A stretch of DNA of 64,000 nt from positions 248,001 to 312,000 of the forward strand of contig JAYKXP010000010.1 of assembly GCA_037176845.1 (NCBI GenBank), written 5' to 3'. A program made the translations under genes and the position numbers. Below, in pieces: positions 14,192 through 25,720 of the stretch. This DNA is from Paramarasmius palmivorus. Lineage: Eukaryota > Basidiomycota > Agaricomycetes > Agaricales > Marasmiaceae. How positions within the stretch are numbered: the first letter of the stretch is position 1; every line of letters starts with the position of its first letter. Below the pieces are notes generated by a model. The model searched no databases and had not been told where the DNA came from. It was given only the letters and a program-made list of their open reading frames with translations.

Positions 14192-14560
14192 CAGGTTCAA
14201 ATTGTGTGCAGTGTAGTTTCCCAGCCGGTCTATGTATTATTCATCCTCCTGTCGTTCACGCCTTCGGTTAACTCGGAAGTAAAACGACCTATCCTGTTCG
14301 CCTCCGATCCCTGTGTTTTGCTCTCCTTCCACGTTAACTTTCGGGGGCGCGACGAGAATCGCCTAAACAGGCAACACCGGTTATTAGACTCTCTGGAGTG
14401 ACAGCACAAGAGACAAACCTTATTTCGCGTAGCTCGACGGCTCGTAGCCACCGACAGATGCCCTAGACTTTGAAACCGTGAGTATTCATGCAACACAAAG
14501 TAGAAGCGGGGGAAACAGTGCTTCTGAGAGCGAAAATTATGGTAAACCAAACCAAACCGT
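14192..14560. other. intergenic; start of a duplicated block
   Basis: There is no gene here. From about 14,340 the sequence resembles segments near 40,510 and 57,270, starting around the shared CACCGGTTATTAG / CTTTGAAACCGT pattern. It is therefore the downstream flank of the duplicated unknown gene rather than unique sequence. Confidence 0.5.
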
Positions 14561-15319
14561 TCACTGGACAAGCGAGTTGTTGAGCATCATTTCGAGCATA
14601 AATGGAGGTGTAACCCGGCGTGCACGCTTGATGGATTTCATGTCTTTAGAAGCGGTCGAGACCTTGATGTTTTCCTTGTTTCGTCGGGTTGTGCGAGGTG
14701 GAGTAGCGGTGGTTGCTGACCAAAGTCTGGAAATAGGGGCCTTCTTGATGGGTGTCGCGGGAGAGATAGTCGAGTTGCCAATCCATTTGTGAGGTGCCGA
14801 AGCGGTAGTGGTGATCTTATTCTTGACGGGAGTAGCAGGAGATACAGTCGAGTTGCCGAACCATTGTATAGGGGCCGACGCCGATGTCGAAGGCTTCAGT
14901 TGCTCGAATTCCTGTTCAGAAGAGAAGCTATCAAGGTAAGCATCAATAATATCATCCACATCCCCATCCTCGATCTCATCCTCATCCACTTCCTCAGCTT
15001 CACCTTCCTCGACTGACCCCTTTTTGACAAAGTCAGCAGATTCAAGTGGAAGCTTACTATTGATGAAGGCCAATGCGTCGACCTCGCGTCCAGTGAGTGC
15101 AGGGCGCAAGATATTGTAGAAGACGTCGCCAGCGGCCTTGAATGCGATCTGTTCAACGAAATCGAGCTTGGGGGGCTGTGAGACACTCGAGGTTAGCTCC
15201 GAGACATTGAGGAGTAAATGACGGGAGACATACCAAGAAGACATCGACACAGGCAGGAGAAGCATAGCAGATTGCATAGTAAAGTTCACGTCTGGCAAGC
15301 AGAGATGATGAGGGTTCAC
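14561..15319 (-). pseudogene. unknown duplicated gene, copy 1, probable frameshift near start
   Basis: This is a close relative of the gene at 57,490-58,258. The conserved body begins PPKLDFVEQIAFKAAGDVFY, then an acidic stretch (EEGEAEEVDEDEIED), then a duplicated motif (WFGNSTVSPATP / WIGNSTISPATP), and a basic C-terminus with TPPRTTRRNKENI and KRARRVTPP. No known domain is recognised; the tail looks nuclear and disordered. Compared with copy 2, this copy lacks 10 nt in the first exon (near 15,263), which shifts the frame before the 58-nt intron. If that intron is spliced, the frame breaks. If it is retained, the frame reads through (252 residues). It is therefore either a decayed copy or one that now depends on intron retention. 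Confidence 0.55.
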
Positions 15320-16973
15320 AAAAAAGATTGCGAATAGGGTCTAAAATGGAGAGGCGATGAATTTATAGTCCCTTTGGTGTCCCACGCTATGGTCAGGTCA
15401 GGCTTTGGAATGTAGAGGCATCCATAAATTGAAGCTTGTCCTAGTTCCAGTATATCAGTTACATCGTTATAGAACGTCGCGTTAACGTTGGGGCCATGTC
15501 TGATCCTGCATGAAGACAAAGGTCGTGGTTCAAAGCGTATAACGGAAAACCATGGACAAGAGCATTCAGTCGTCGATATACCTTCCTAGAGTTGATTGTC
15601 CTTTACCTAGCAATCGCAAGTATTCAGCCATGAGTAAGATTGCATAACGATTGTACGCACCGTCTGGCTCAAACTTCAACAGCGTCGTCTTGAACAGCCC
15701 AAACCCTTCCCAGGGCGTCAATGGAACAGAAGATTCGCTATCACGGTGTCAATTTTTCTGGATGTTCAATTCTTCGAGTCCGCAGAGGGTGTTGCGAGGT
15801 CCCCTATGATTCGTGAGAGTAGGGCGAGAGAGAAATAGATTGACCCCGGGTACATAACGTAGTGATACGAAACACTGTCAAAATGCACGTTTTGCTTTCA
15901 CTTTCACTTCACGCAATAATAGGGTGGGTTTGGTGAGTTGTGGGCAGGGAATCGTTCTTACTTACTCCTGATTTCTCCGGCAACTAGATTCTCGGAAGAA
16001 ACACTATCGCTCATTCATGTCAAAGCTCAAATCAAAACTACACTCCACGCCCTCGGCGCGTTTCCACTGGCACGGACCATAGGAACCTAAAGACTGCTAC
16101 CAGATGGATTTGAGGATGGATGTATGTTAGTGTGATATCGTTCATCATCCAGTCCACAGACTATCCTGCTAGTCCAAGGTTCTAGCTCTCTCCAGTCCAG
16201 AACCGTGACCCACTTTCAACCAAACACTTATAGCAGCGCTAGGAAGTCGAGCTTGGCGAGTGTTCATATCCTTGGGCACGCCGCGGCGATTCGAAACACC
16301 AAACAAGACTCAGTTGACACTAGGATCCCTTTAGAGCTCTCACCTTACGCTCGGCCTTCAGGACAGTTTCTAGTTTACCGTGCATAACTCAAGATCGCAC
16401 CAGGACTTGGATGGTACTGTGCAATGATCAGTACCCTACGACCAGTATAGGCGACTGCTAAGGTTTTGGCTGCTCAAGTCGAGAATATTCTAATCTATAC
16501 TTTTTTGGATCGCGGAAGAGGGTGGAATGGGTCTTTGACTGGAAATGGTTCGTATCAAGATTCAATCACTCGAGACCTTGGAGACACCCATTCCATCTGT
16601 GTTCTTGATCACAGTCACCGTGATATCTGTTCACCAATTTGACCGATCTCAGTTCCAACTTTTGTGGGGCTGTTTCCAATTGACTTTCCACTCTCGCATA
16701 TGCATGCTCTGACTGCCGGGGCCGGCTAGCTTGTATCATACATCATGTTCTCAAGTTTTCTTCTTGATTTCTGCGTCCCTGCGTTAGAATCGCTGTTTTG
16801 ACCTCCAAATCCTCATTCTTTGATGCTGTCAGTGAGTCATGCTGTTCATACAAATGATAGGTACCTGACCTCGATCTCATTCCTGTGGGTTTAAGTATCA
16901 TTGTGCCAATGTCTTTTTCTCTCCTGCTTTTCCTTTCCCCAAGATGCCAATGGGGGGCAGGCGTTAAGTACAA
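15320..16973. other. duplicated non-coding block and left flank of the giant transposon
   Basis: Up to about 15,720 this is the upstream region of unknown-gene copy 1, matching 58,260-58,560 and, in part, 45,126-45,250. A possible stray exon reads PLTPWEGFGLFKTTLLKFEP on the minus strand near 15,665-15,740, with no partner exons found. From about 16,190 to 16,540 a segment is repeated at 44,740-45,120. The rest, up to the transposon end at 16,974, shows nothing recognisable. Confidence 0.45.
16190..16540. repeat. segmental duplicate, partner at 44,740-45,120
   Basis: About 350 bp here matches 44,740-45,120 in the same orientation. The other copy has about 35 extra bases in the middle (around 44,966-45,003). 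Most single-base differences I can see are C/T or G/A. No coding capacity is evident in either copy. Confidence 0.7.
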
Positions 16974-17892
16974 TGACCGCTAGGACATTCGCGCGGAACA
17001 TTTCTCCGGGTCGCGCCGGTCCATTTTTGTATTCGAGCCCGTCAAACGATCCAAAATAGAAGTTCTTACTAAATAGCACGTGCCCCAAAACCTTGACACG
17101 AGTTTCATAGTTTACCGCTGGTTTATCGAGTTTACCCAGTAGTGTCTCTGCACTACCCAGCTATTATCTCCCGCGAGTAGTTTCTCTACACCACTCACCT
17201 CTCCTCCTGTCACACAGCCGTCACATATCAAGCCAGAAGCGCTACAACACTACTCGGCATCTATCGACTTGGCCGTTCATTACTGTGTCAGCGGAGCGGT
17301 GTTTTGGATTGCAAGAGGGTTCTGGAGGTGGTCGGGGAGCTGAAAAAGTGTTGGGGGGGTATTTTAAAGAGAGAGGAAGGATGCTAGGGGTCAAGTACGC
17401 TGGGGGCAAATGTGAGTAGTTTTTTGACACTATTCAAATCACAACGCTAAGGGCCGTTCTCAATAGTGCTCGTGCACTGTTCGGATTTCCGCACTCGGCG
17501 AGTGGTTTATGTGCACTACTGGACCCTGCAACCGATTTCAGTAGTGTCCAGGCACCACTCGAATTCCATCAAGATCTCAATAGTGCTCATGCACTACTCG
17601 TATTTGCAGCTCCGGTGAGTGGTTTTTGTACACTACTCAAATCAACGACTGATTTCAGTAGTGTCTCGGCACTACTCGTCTTCCCTCAAGATCTCAATGG
17701 TGCTCATGCACTACTCGGATTTGCGGCTTCGGTGAGTGGTTTTCGTACACTACTCAAACCGGCGACTGACATCAGTAGTGTCCTGGCACTACTCGTATTC
17801 CATCAATTTTTCGCTGGTGCCCATGCACTACTCGATATCCGGCCTTGGTGAGTAATTTTGTTACACTACTGAAGCCTGGATCTAACGCTAGT
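16974..17892 (+). repeat. left terminal inverted repeat (about 919 bp)
   Basis: It matches 37,651-38,569 in reverse complement over its whole length, including a run of seven G against seven C and the block around 17,180-17,450. The inner third is made of alternating AGTAGTG and CACTACT units. Short open frames inside it encode only this repeat and are not genes. Confidence 0.9.
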
Positions 17893-18365
17893 GTTTGGGT
17901 TCGATATCCAGCCTCAGCGAGCGGTTTCTGTACACCACTTGAGCCTACAACTGGAGGCACCACTTGTCTTCTTCCTTCGAGTTTCGCTGGTGCATATGCA
18001 TCACTCCAATATCTGTTCTGGTGACTTGTATCTGTACGCTACTCCGAGCCTGCGACTGATAACAATGAGGACTAGGCATTACTCAGCTTCTATCAAGCCC
18101 ACTGGTGCATATGCACTACTCCGATATCTGTCCTAGTGAGTAGTTTCTCTACACTACTCGATTATCTAACTGATACCAGTAGTGTCAGGACACTACTCAA
18201 CTTCCATCAAATGCTCTCCGGCCCACGTGCACCGCTCCGACAGTGAGTAGTTTTTTTACACTACTCGCGCTTGCAATCAGTTTCAGTAGTGCTAGGGCAC
18301 TACTCAACGTCCTTCTAAGTTTTCACTGGTGCTCATGCACTACTCCGCTGGTAGTCCCATGTGGG
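17893..18365. repeat. left subterminal degenerate repeat array
   Basis: This continues the inverted repeat with more divergent units, such as GAGTAGTTTCTCTACACTACTC and CAGTAGTGTCAGGACACTACT, ending about 65 bp before the MYND gene start. Such units next to a transposon end are typical candidates for transposase-binding sites. They also sit where the promoter of the MYND gene must be. Confidence 0.7.
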
Positions 18366-18428
18366 TTCCCCCACATATAGCTGACATTCGTCTGATTAAT
18401 TTCTCACGCAGGCTTTCTTCCTTCCCCA

Positions 18429-19258
18429 ATGGCGACGTCTCTCTCAATGTCGAATTATCGTCGCTTGCCTCCTCAGATCTTCAGGTCCGCTCGAACCTGC
18501 GCTCGCTGCATGGAACGGCTCGCTGAAGACGAGCGTAAACGTTGTGGTGGATGTGAAAGTGTCTCGTACTGTGTACGTACCTTGAGCCTTACCCTAAAAC
18601 TTACTGACAATGCAATCAGTCCAGGACCTGCCAGCGGGAACACTGGCGTACCCACAGAGCTGACTGTGCTCCCAACGACACTGCCTGGGCTGACGTTCCC
18701 GAGAACGACAAGCCACTTGTCAGTGCTGCCCGAAAATTCCTCAACCGGCACATGCATTCGTTGACCTACATGGCGGCCCAGCAATTCCAGCAATACATTG
18801 CCCAAGCCGGTCAGCATCACGGAACCGACCATGCATATTATGAGTCGTGGAAAACTACTTCCCATACATTCGCTCTTCTTGTACGTCTACAAGAGAAACC
18901 CGATTGCACTCGCGAAAATCCCTCCAGCGCCGACCTCTTTTACGTGCCACTCAGTGCCACGCTGATCCGTCTCAGCCTTGTCCCGGGAAGCAACGAGAAA
19001 CGTCGGGCTTTGCTTGGCAAGAAGGAGAATGCGATCGGATTTGTCGGCGCCTTCGTTGTCGCTGCTGACATCCTTTCCAAGGATGGATCCCCCTGCCGTA
19101 CCATCACTACCACCATGTCTCTCGGCTCTGTTGACCTCTTTCAGCACTACCGCGTTGCCAATGACGCTGAAGGCCAACTGGCAGCAACCAGACATCAGCG
19201 CATGCGTAGTGCTTTTTCGACTCCGGCTGCCTCTGTAGTTGAGCTCAGCTCGCTTTGA
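18429..19258 (+). CDS. MYND-type zinc finger protein (passenger gene)
   Basis: The ATG at 18,429 leads to a complete MYND finger split by one intron of about 47 nt. The pattern is CARCMERLAEDERKRCGGC, then SVSYC, then SRTCQREHWRTHRADC, giving all seven cysteines and the histidine of the Zn site. The remaining 200 or so residues (from about FLNRHMHSLTYMAAQQFQQY to the stop at 19,258) show no known catalytic domain. MYND fingers mediate protein-protein contacts, often in transcriptional repressors. This is the first gene inside the left end of the giant element and the frame is intact. Its link to transposition, if any, is unknown. Confidence 0.85.
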
Positions 19259-19542
19259 ACGCCAGATTCGCTTCCCTGCTTTTGGATAGTGTAGGTGTCA
19301 CATTCTGCTCATAGATATAGCGTCTCACCCACTGCACTTTCAGAAATCGTACATCAAATGTTGAATAAGATGATAGTCTAGTTAGAAAGAATTTTGTATA
19401 TTTTCTCGTGTCAAATAAACATGTTCACGTCATCATCGTCTCTCTAGTGTACAGAAACTACTCGCAGTAACTAATAAAGAAAGCCCACAAGTTCATGAGT
19501 TCCGATTCATTCCTTTCTTTCCCTCGCATCGTTGTTGCTACT

Positions 19543-20994
19543 ATGACAGATCCGTCAATTGCCCTTCTCCCAGATCCCAGTCGGTGAGTTATCTGTCGAC
19601 GTAATGAAGTTGTATTCACATTCAGGTGCTCCCCAGGAAATCTTTCAAATTTGCAGTTGAACTAGTCAACGAAATCATCGATTACCTTGGTGACGAACCA
19701 CATTACGATGACCGGAATCACAGGCTGGTTCTCACTCAGCCTCAACTCGTCATGTTCAACGCGGCTGCGCTGGTTGGCAGAGATTGGACCCCACGAAGCC
19801 GTTTCTGGGTAGCACAAGCTGTTTTGACCATTCTTGATGCCTCGCGCGCTCGTGCTCTTCGCGATCTTCTTGCAACCTTCCCCCTTCCCTCGACATTCAT
19901 TGACGTAGCGCGACAATTCCACATCAACCTACACAGTGGTAGAGATGTGCGAAATGTCAGGCCCTATTTCTTTCATCCCCGGGGAGACGTTGCGCAGCAA
20001 AACCGCCGACTGAAGGAATATGGACGGAGTGTCAACTCCTTTGTTGACATATTGGATATGACTGTTGGCCAACACACTCTCGCCCAGTCCTTCTATTCTC
20101 GATGCAGGTTTCTCTCCGTCCAGCCATTGTGGTATCCCAACCACATACTCACCGAGGAGCTTGACTGCATGAAACGCTCTTTCTCTGCCATCACCATTCT
20201 CGAACTGTCGGCACAATGGTGTACACGTTCGATCAGTCAAACTCTTGACTTTTTACGTGCATTTCCAATGCTCGAGTCTCTCACTCTAGGCCAACTCATG
20301 TTCTTGGAAGACGACAAAGAATTGGCCTGGATGATGCTTGAGACACCTCAGCAGCAGCCTGTGTTTCCCCATCTCTCGACTGTCACCCTCGACAGCCTCA
20401 AAGAGCCTGCCACAATCATCACCTTTCTCATTCTCGGGCCATATCCACGTCTCACCGAAATGAATCTTGGACTTGGGGGGGATTATGTAGACCAGATGTG
20501 GGACCGAGAGCATGCACATCGATGGAATAGGCTTTCCAGTATGTTCTCCACACTCGAAATTTTCACATTAACGATGTCTGGTTATCGGAACAAAGGTGCG
20601 TTATTCATCTATGATCCAGGTTAAGTATTTGACATTCTCTCTTCATACAGACATTCTCGAGGATGTCGATATAACACCAGCTGTGAATCTAGAAGAACTG
20701 CGACTCTGTGTATCCAAACAGCTCAATTTGTCCCCATTTCTTGAACGCAATGTTTGTGTCGAACACGTTCGACATGTCCTCATCTTTCATGAGGACCCTG
20801 ATTTCGAGGGGATAGACCCCATCCTCGCCCGCTATCCGGTTTTATCGACAGTCATGTTTCCAATTCGCCCTACCACCGATATCCCCGATGTGGTCCGTGC
20901 TGAGCTTGTAGATACAGCTAAATTGGCCGCACCTCGTTGCAATGCCAAGGGTATTATCAAGCCTTACATTGAAGAGTATAGTCTTTCTGTATGA
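19543..20994 (+). CDS. F-box-like protein (passenger gene)
   Basis: The small first exon MTDPSIALLPDPS joins at KSFKFAVELVNEIIDYLGDE when the acceptor just before 19,637 is used; the nearer acceptor would break the frame. The pattern ELVNEIIDYLGDE followed by NAAALVGRDWTPRSRFWVAQ is the N-terminal F-box-like motif common in mushroom proteins. Irregular leucine-rich segments follow (TILELSAQW, FPMLESLTLGQL, YPRLTEMNLGLG). One more intron near 20,596-20,650 joins RNK to DILEDVDI. The protein ends YIEEYSLSV at 20,994. It converges with the next gene on the minus strand, 77 bp away. It probably serves as a ubiquitin-ligase adaptor; the target is unknown. Confidence 0.7.
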
Positions 20995-21071
20995 CGTGGA
21001 GAGAACGGGGAATGTATTCATGTGCAAATAAATCTCATAGAAGTTACTGTCTACGTACGATGTAATTTGTA

Positions 21072-22189
21072 CTACATGACGAATGAGAACCCATAGAACT
21101 CGACAAACTTCTGCCTGTCCACAGAAAGAGTCTTCCGAAACATCTTCCAGCGTTCCTTGACCTTTTTCTCTGCAATCTCCCAGACTGACTCGTAGCAAAC
21201 GTCTGATTCCTCTACCCAAACTACCAAGTCAGTCACATGGTCATGACGCCAGTCCCCAACCGGATAGATAGCCTTCAGATCCTTCGACAACTCGCTGTAT
21301 TGCTCCTGGATGATCAATATGACCGACGGATGTACGTTCCAGTGTACAATCCCTTCCAACTCGAACGGTATCCCATCTGCATCAAGAACCTCAAGAACGA
21401 CCACCTGAACTCCGGGAGGAACAGCAAGGGATGGCACGCTGTCATCGATCTGCGTTTGCATAGCAGTTGCCGCATAGGAAAGGTAGAGATGGGTGACGTT
21501 TGTAAGCCAGGTAAAATCCTGGTGTGTGATAGCCACTTCATCGACGGGAGAATAGACGTCATACACCAGGCGAAGCTTCCGGAGTGCTGGAAGCATGTCG
21601 TTCAATGCATCCGCCTCCTCCTCGGAGGTGGGATAGAACAGTTGGATTGGAAGAATGAGTTCGTGAAGTCGGCTATAATGATGTTCTAGAAGCCTCTCCC
21701 TCAAACCAGGTATTGAGTCGTATATTGATACCGAAAGTCGAGTGATGAATGGCGCAAGACGTGTGAGTAGTGTCTTGAATGGTAGGAGGTCCTTTTCGGA
21801 AAGGGATTTGCTACTGGGGCCTACAGCTAGAAAACGCTGGCTGTGATAGTTTGCAGGAAACGCCCCGTCGCAGACTGTTGGCCATGGTGATGATAGGAAG
21901 CCGAAGCAGACCCACAGGGTTCGCACATAGCGAGCACGGATGGGGTACAGGATGAGGGTGCGGTTCAAAGACCGCAAACTTTTTGACCTTGTAATCATGA
22001 TTTCACGATAGAAAGTGCTGTGCAATCTGGTAATCTTCAGTCCTAGGTACTCATATAACTGGAATGAACAACGCACAAGGGATTCCATGCTTTATGAATC
22101 AACAGAAACTGTGTATTCTTCCGGCTCCCCTCTTGTCGAAGTATGTCTGTGATAATTTTGGCCCAAACGTCCGCTGGGAGCTGCACCAT
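21072..22189 (-). pseudogene. F-box-like protein with apparent 1-nt frameshift (passenger gene)
   Basis: The N-terminal frame (ATG at 22,189) reads LPADVWAKIITDILRQEG...FLLIHKAWNPL, an F-box-like start. The body reads VRCSFQLYEYLGLKITRLHS in another frame and runs openly to YGFSFVM at 21,072. The two frames meet near 22,075 and would join if one base were added, and I find no GT-AG intron that bridges them. An upstream exon (MAPPDANSAPAPLKN, near 22,280) could precede the F-box by splicing. The gene is either broken by a 1-nt deletion, affected by a sequencing error, or translated only from the internal ATG at 22,088. Confidence 0.5.
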
Positions 22190-22481
22190 CAGGTAAAGAC
22201 GACAAGAGAAGAGGGTTTGGGGTGAGCTTACATATATTCTTGAGTGGTGCAGGAGCACTATTGGCATCCGGTGGTGCCACAGCACTCGTCGTTGTTTGAT
22301 CCGACTCACTTGCTGTTCTTTTGAGGCGTTTGAAAGGTATTTAACCTCTGTTGGTGACCGGCGTCGACATAGAAGTAGAGAGCAAAAGGGAAAGCAGTTT
22401 TATTAACGTGAGAGTTCTAGTTCTAGCTATACGTGGACAATGTAATTACGTCTTCAAGCATCCACGTTCAACGTTCAACGT
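22190..22481. other. short spacer between passenger genes
   Basis: This stretch lies between two minus-strand genes. It may hold a first exon of the F-box-like gene (around 22,233-22,280). Nothing else is seen. Confidence 0.4.
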
Positions 22482-25400
22482 TCAACCATCAACCTCAACA
22501 TACTTCGACGTGCTCTTGGGTTGTACAGTGACCAAGGTACGACCATCTTCCGATTCAACAGGCTGAGGGGTCCTATTGGCCTGAGCGACAGACAATTTCT
22601 TCATTATCCTGGACGCCTGCTTCTTCAACCGGTCTTCCTCAGTCACTTTCACGTACTGCCACTGACCCAATACGTTCTTCAGCTCGTAGTCGAACATCTC
22701 CAGAATGTCAAGGTGACTCTCCTGCTCATACGCCTGGATCAGGAATTGACGTGTCCGCGTGGTAGGCTTTCCACGCTTGAAGCCTTCGGAGATATCCAGA
22801 ACTGGGGAGTAAATCTGCAGGATTTTCCACAAGTAAAATCCTTTAATGGCATTGATCATCGAGCACCCGCAATGGAAGAACCCGGACAGCAACTCGCCAC
22901 GAGACACCTTTCGAGTCGGGATCCCTGTAATACCATGGATTTGCAAATGGACCTCGTCCTCTTGTTCGCGTAACCTCAGGATCTCTGCTTTCTTCTTGGG
23001 ATCGCGGACGCGCTCAAGCAGCTTCTCCAAGTCCTGTAGTTCCTCCTCGCTTGGTAAGCTGGTTTCGTCGGTATCGGTATACGCCGATTTAAATAACTTT
23101 TGCACCCATAGTGGAATCCGTTCTGCCTCGTCCGTCTTATCTCCGCTCTTGTCGTTGAAGTGGTGGGTTATACACCGTACCATCTTCTCGCGAGTGGTCA
23201 GGATCATCAACGTCAACTCTGGGCATATCTTACCGCACTCCACAAGGTTTTGGGCATTGGCACGGGCCCATTTGCGAAGAGGATAGGGGATGTATTGCGC
23301 GATAGGGTTGTTAGCGTTGGGGAGGAACTTGGTGTGGATTACTCTGTGCAGAGCGTCTGCAGGGTATTTTGTAAGCACATATCGCTCTCCACTAATTCAA
23401 AGATTGCTTACCGCGCATCCTGGCATTCCAGGCTTCCAGTGCTAGAAGACAGATCAATAACAAGAATATCTTTTTGGAACCTCGACACTCACATTCATTA
23501 TCCCGTTGTTTATACTTTCTATCTTCCACAGTCTCGACTTGCGGTGCAAACTCATCATCATCATGGTCTCCTTGCGCGTCAAGGAACGCCTCTTCCAGTG
23601 CTCTATTTCGACGCTGCTTCCCTTCAAGGCAAAATCCATTAGTTACTATTCAACGCGTAGCAGAAATGTCAGCACCAACCTTTGCCACTTCTCTTCTCTT
23701 TTCCGTTCGGCAGTCCCTCCTCCACCCCCTCTCACGCACACCAACGGCTGAACATAGCGGCCGAATCGAGGTTGATGTCAGCGCTTGACATCTCCGTGGT
23801 GTTCTCAGGGACTACCTGCGTGTTCAAGCTAGCCTCAGAGGTCGCCCCAAGCTTCAAGTCCGGCTGTGAAACCTGCGGCAGTTCTTGTTTGGACTGCCCT
23901 TGCGCATGTGAGGTAGTCTCAGAGGTCTCCGAGGTCTCCCAGATATTCATCTCCGACTTTGAGTCCTGAAGCTGTTCCGTTTTGGGATATTCGGCGTGAT
24001 GTATGTTTCCGCTGAACGACTCATATCCCGATGGGAAATAAACGTCTCCGACCAAGATGCCTGGAACCGGCATCATGAACTGACTCCCAGCGTCGTGGTT
24101 GCCCGAAGAATTCGTCATGAACTCTTGTGGGTTATCCCACCAGATCATCTCTGTAGACATGGCATTAGTCCCATGCGTAGACTGAGAGTCTCCGGCGGAA
24201 GGTCCAAGACCACTCATTGGGATGCCGCCAGTGTCCTCTTGTCCTCGATAGCCCTGTGGTAAGTCCGAGTGCTGCATATTGAACGTGTTGTGCTGAACAT
24301 TGTCAACAGTCTCCATTTGACCTGGTATAGACACTGGCGGAACGTTCAAGTTGCCAGGATGCGATCCCTGGGCAATCGGTACAGTGTCAGACAGCCTGCC
24401 GGCATTCCCTTGGCCCGAGATCACCAAGTCAAAACTACACTGCACGGAATGGTTCTCGACCACTTGAGGAGGCTCTGGCGCCGTCTGAGCAGACCTGGCT
24501 ACAGCGGCAGGATCCTCCAGTGAAGTTCCTAGAGTTCCATCTCCACTGTTCGTCTCGTCAACACCCATCGCTTGGGTTGGATCGTCTGGAGTGTTCGGGG
24601 AATCTGCACTGGAGTGGCTATTGTCCACTTGAGGAGGTCCAGGCATCTGAGTAGACCCAGCTGCAGTGGCAGGATTCTCTACGGGTAGCACGGCGACATT
24701 CTCGACTTGCGATTGCAGCTGAGTTGTCCTCTCTCGAGCATCCACCTCATCGACACCTCTCTCATCGACACCTCTCCCATCGACACCCTTCTCGTCGTTC
24801 TCATCGACACCCTTCTCATCAATACCCCTCTCATCAACACCTGTCTCCTGAGTTGAAATCTCCAATGTGCGCTGGGATCGTGCATTGGAGTGATCATCGA
24901 CAACTCCGGGCACTGACTGAGCAATTCCAGACGCCCTTTCATGATCTCCGGAGACGATATGTGACATCCTGGTTTGCCCAGAGTGCAAGCTATCGTCCTC
25001 AGAAGGCACGTTGTGAATGCCAGAGTTGTCGGTCTTCGCTTCGACCGATTGCTTGACGACTTGGTTGGGCACTAGCATTATCTGCGTCGACGTTTCCGCG
25101 ATATCGTTCTCTGAGCCCCGAGAAGGAATTATGTGCAGGGCTTCCAGCTGCTCGTTGAGCGCTGGACCAGTCTTGATGGTGTTTCGCGTTGCTTGCGAGG
25201 GTAGTCGGCACTGCTGTGTTGGATTTACCGCCTTCGATGCACCTTCAGCTGGCTTTTTGGCTCGCACTGCTCGTTTTACTGGAGCAGGTGCATCACTCTG
25301 ACCAACCAGGACCTCACGTTGTTGTTGAACCCTGGTTGAGCGGCGTGTACCTGCCCTCAGCTGTGGTGTTTCTGTGAATGTGTCAGCGTTCACGGCGTAT

Positions 25401-25720
25401 TCGATGTTATCAGAGTACTCACCCGTCGCCGTTCCTTTCGCTTTTTTCCTACTTGGCCCTGAAACAGTGTTTTCCCCTGGAACATCATCATCTGTTTCTT
25501 TGGCGGCCTTCCTCTTCTTACCATCCGGTACGGTATTCGTTACGGCAGCACCGTTATTAGCTTCTGTGATGCAACGTTCAACCTTTGGAATTAAAATGAG
25601 GTACGATATACGTACCATCGCCGTCGTCGTCTGGGAGTTCTGACAACTCAGATTCGGAAGCATCCAGATCAACGAACCCATCAGGTACTTTCTTTTTAGA
25701 GGGTTTCTGCACGGTTACGT

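Noticed and set aside
17615..17851. Open frames inside the terminal repeats that encode repeated STTDFSSVSALL-like units, also at 37,165-37,392 and 37,692-37,928
   Set aside because: They are translations of the AGTAGTG/CACTACT array and appear on both ends as a by-product of the repeat; no start context, intron or domain supports a protein.
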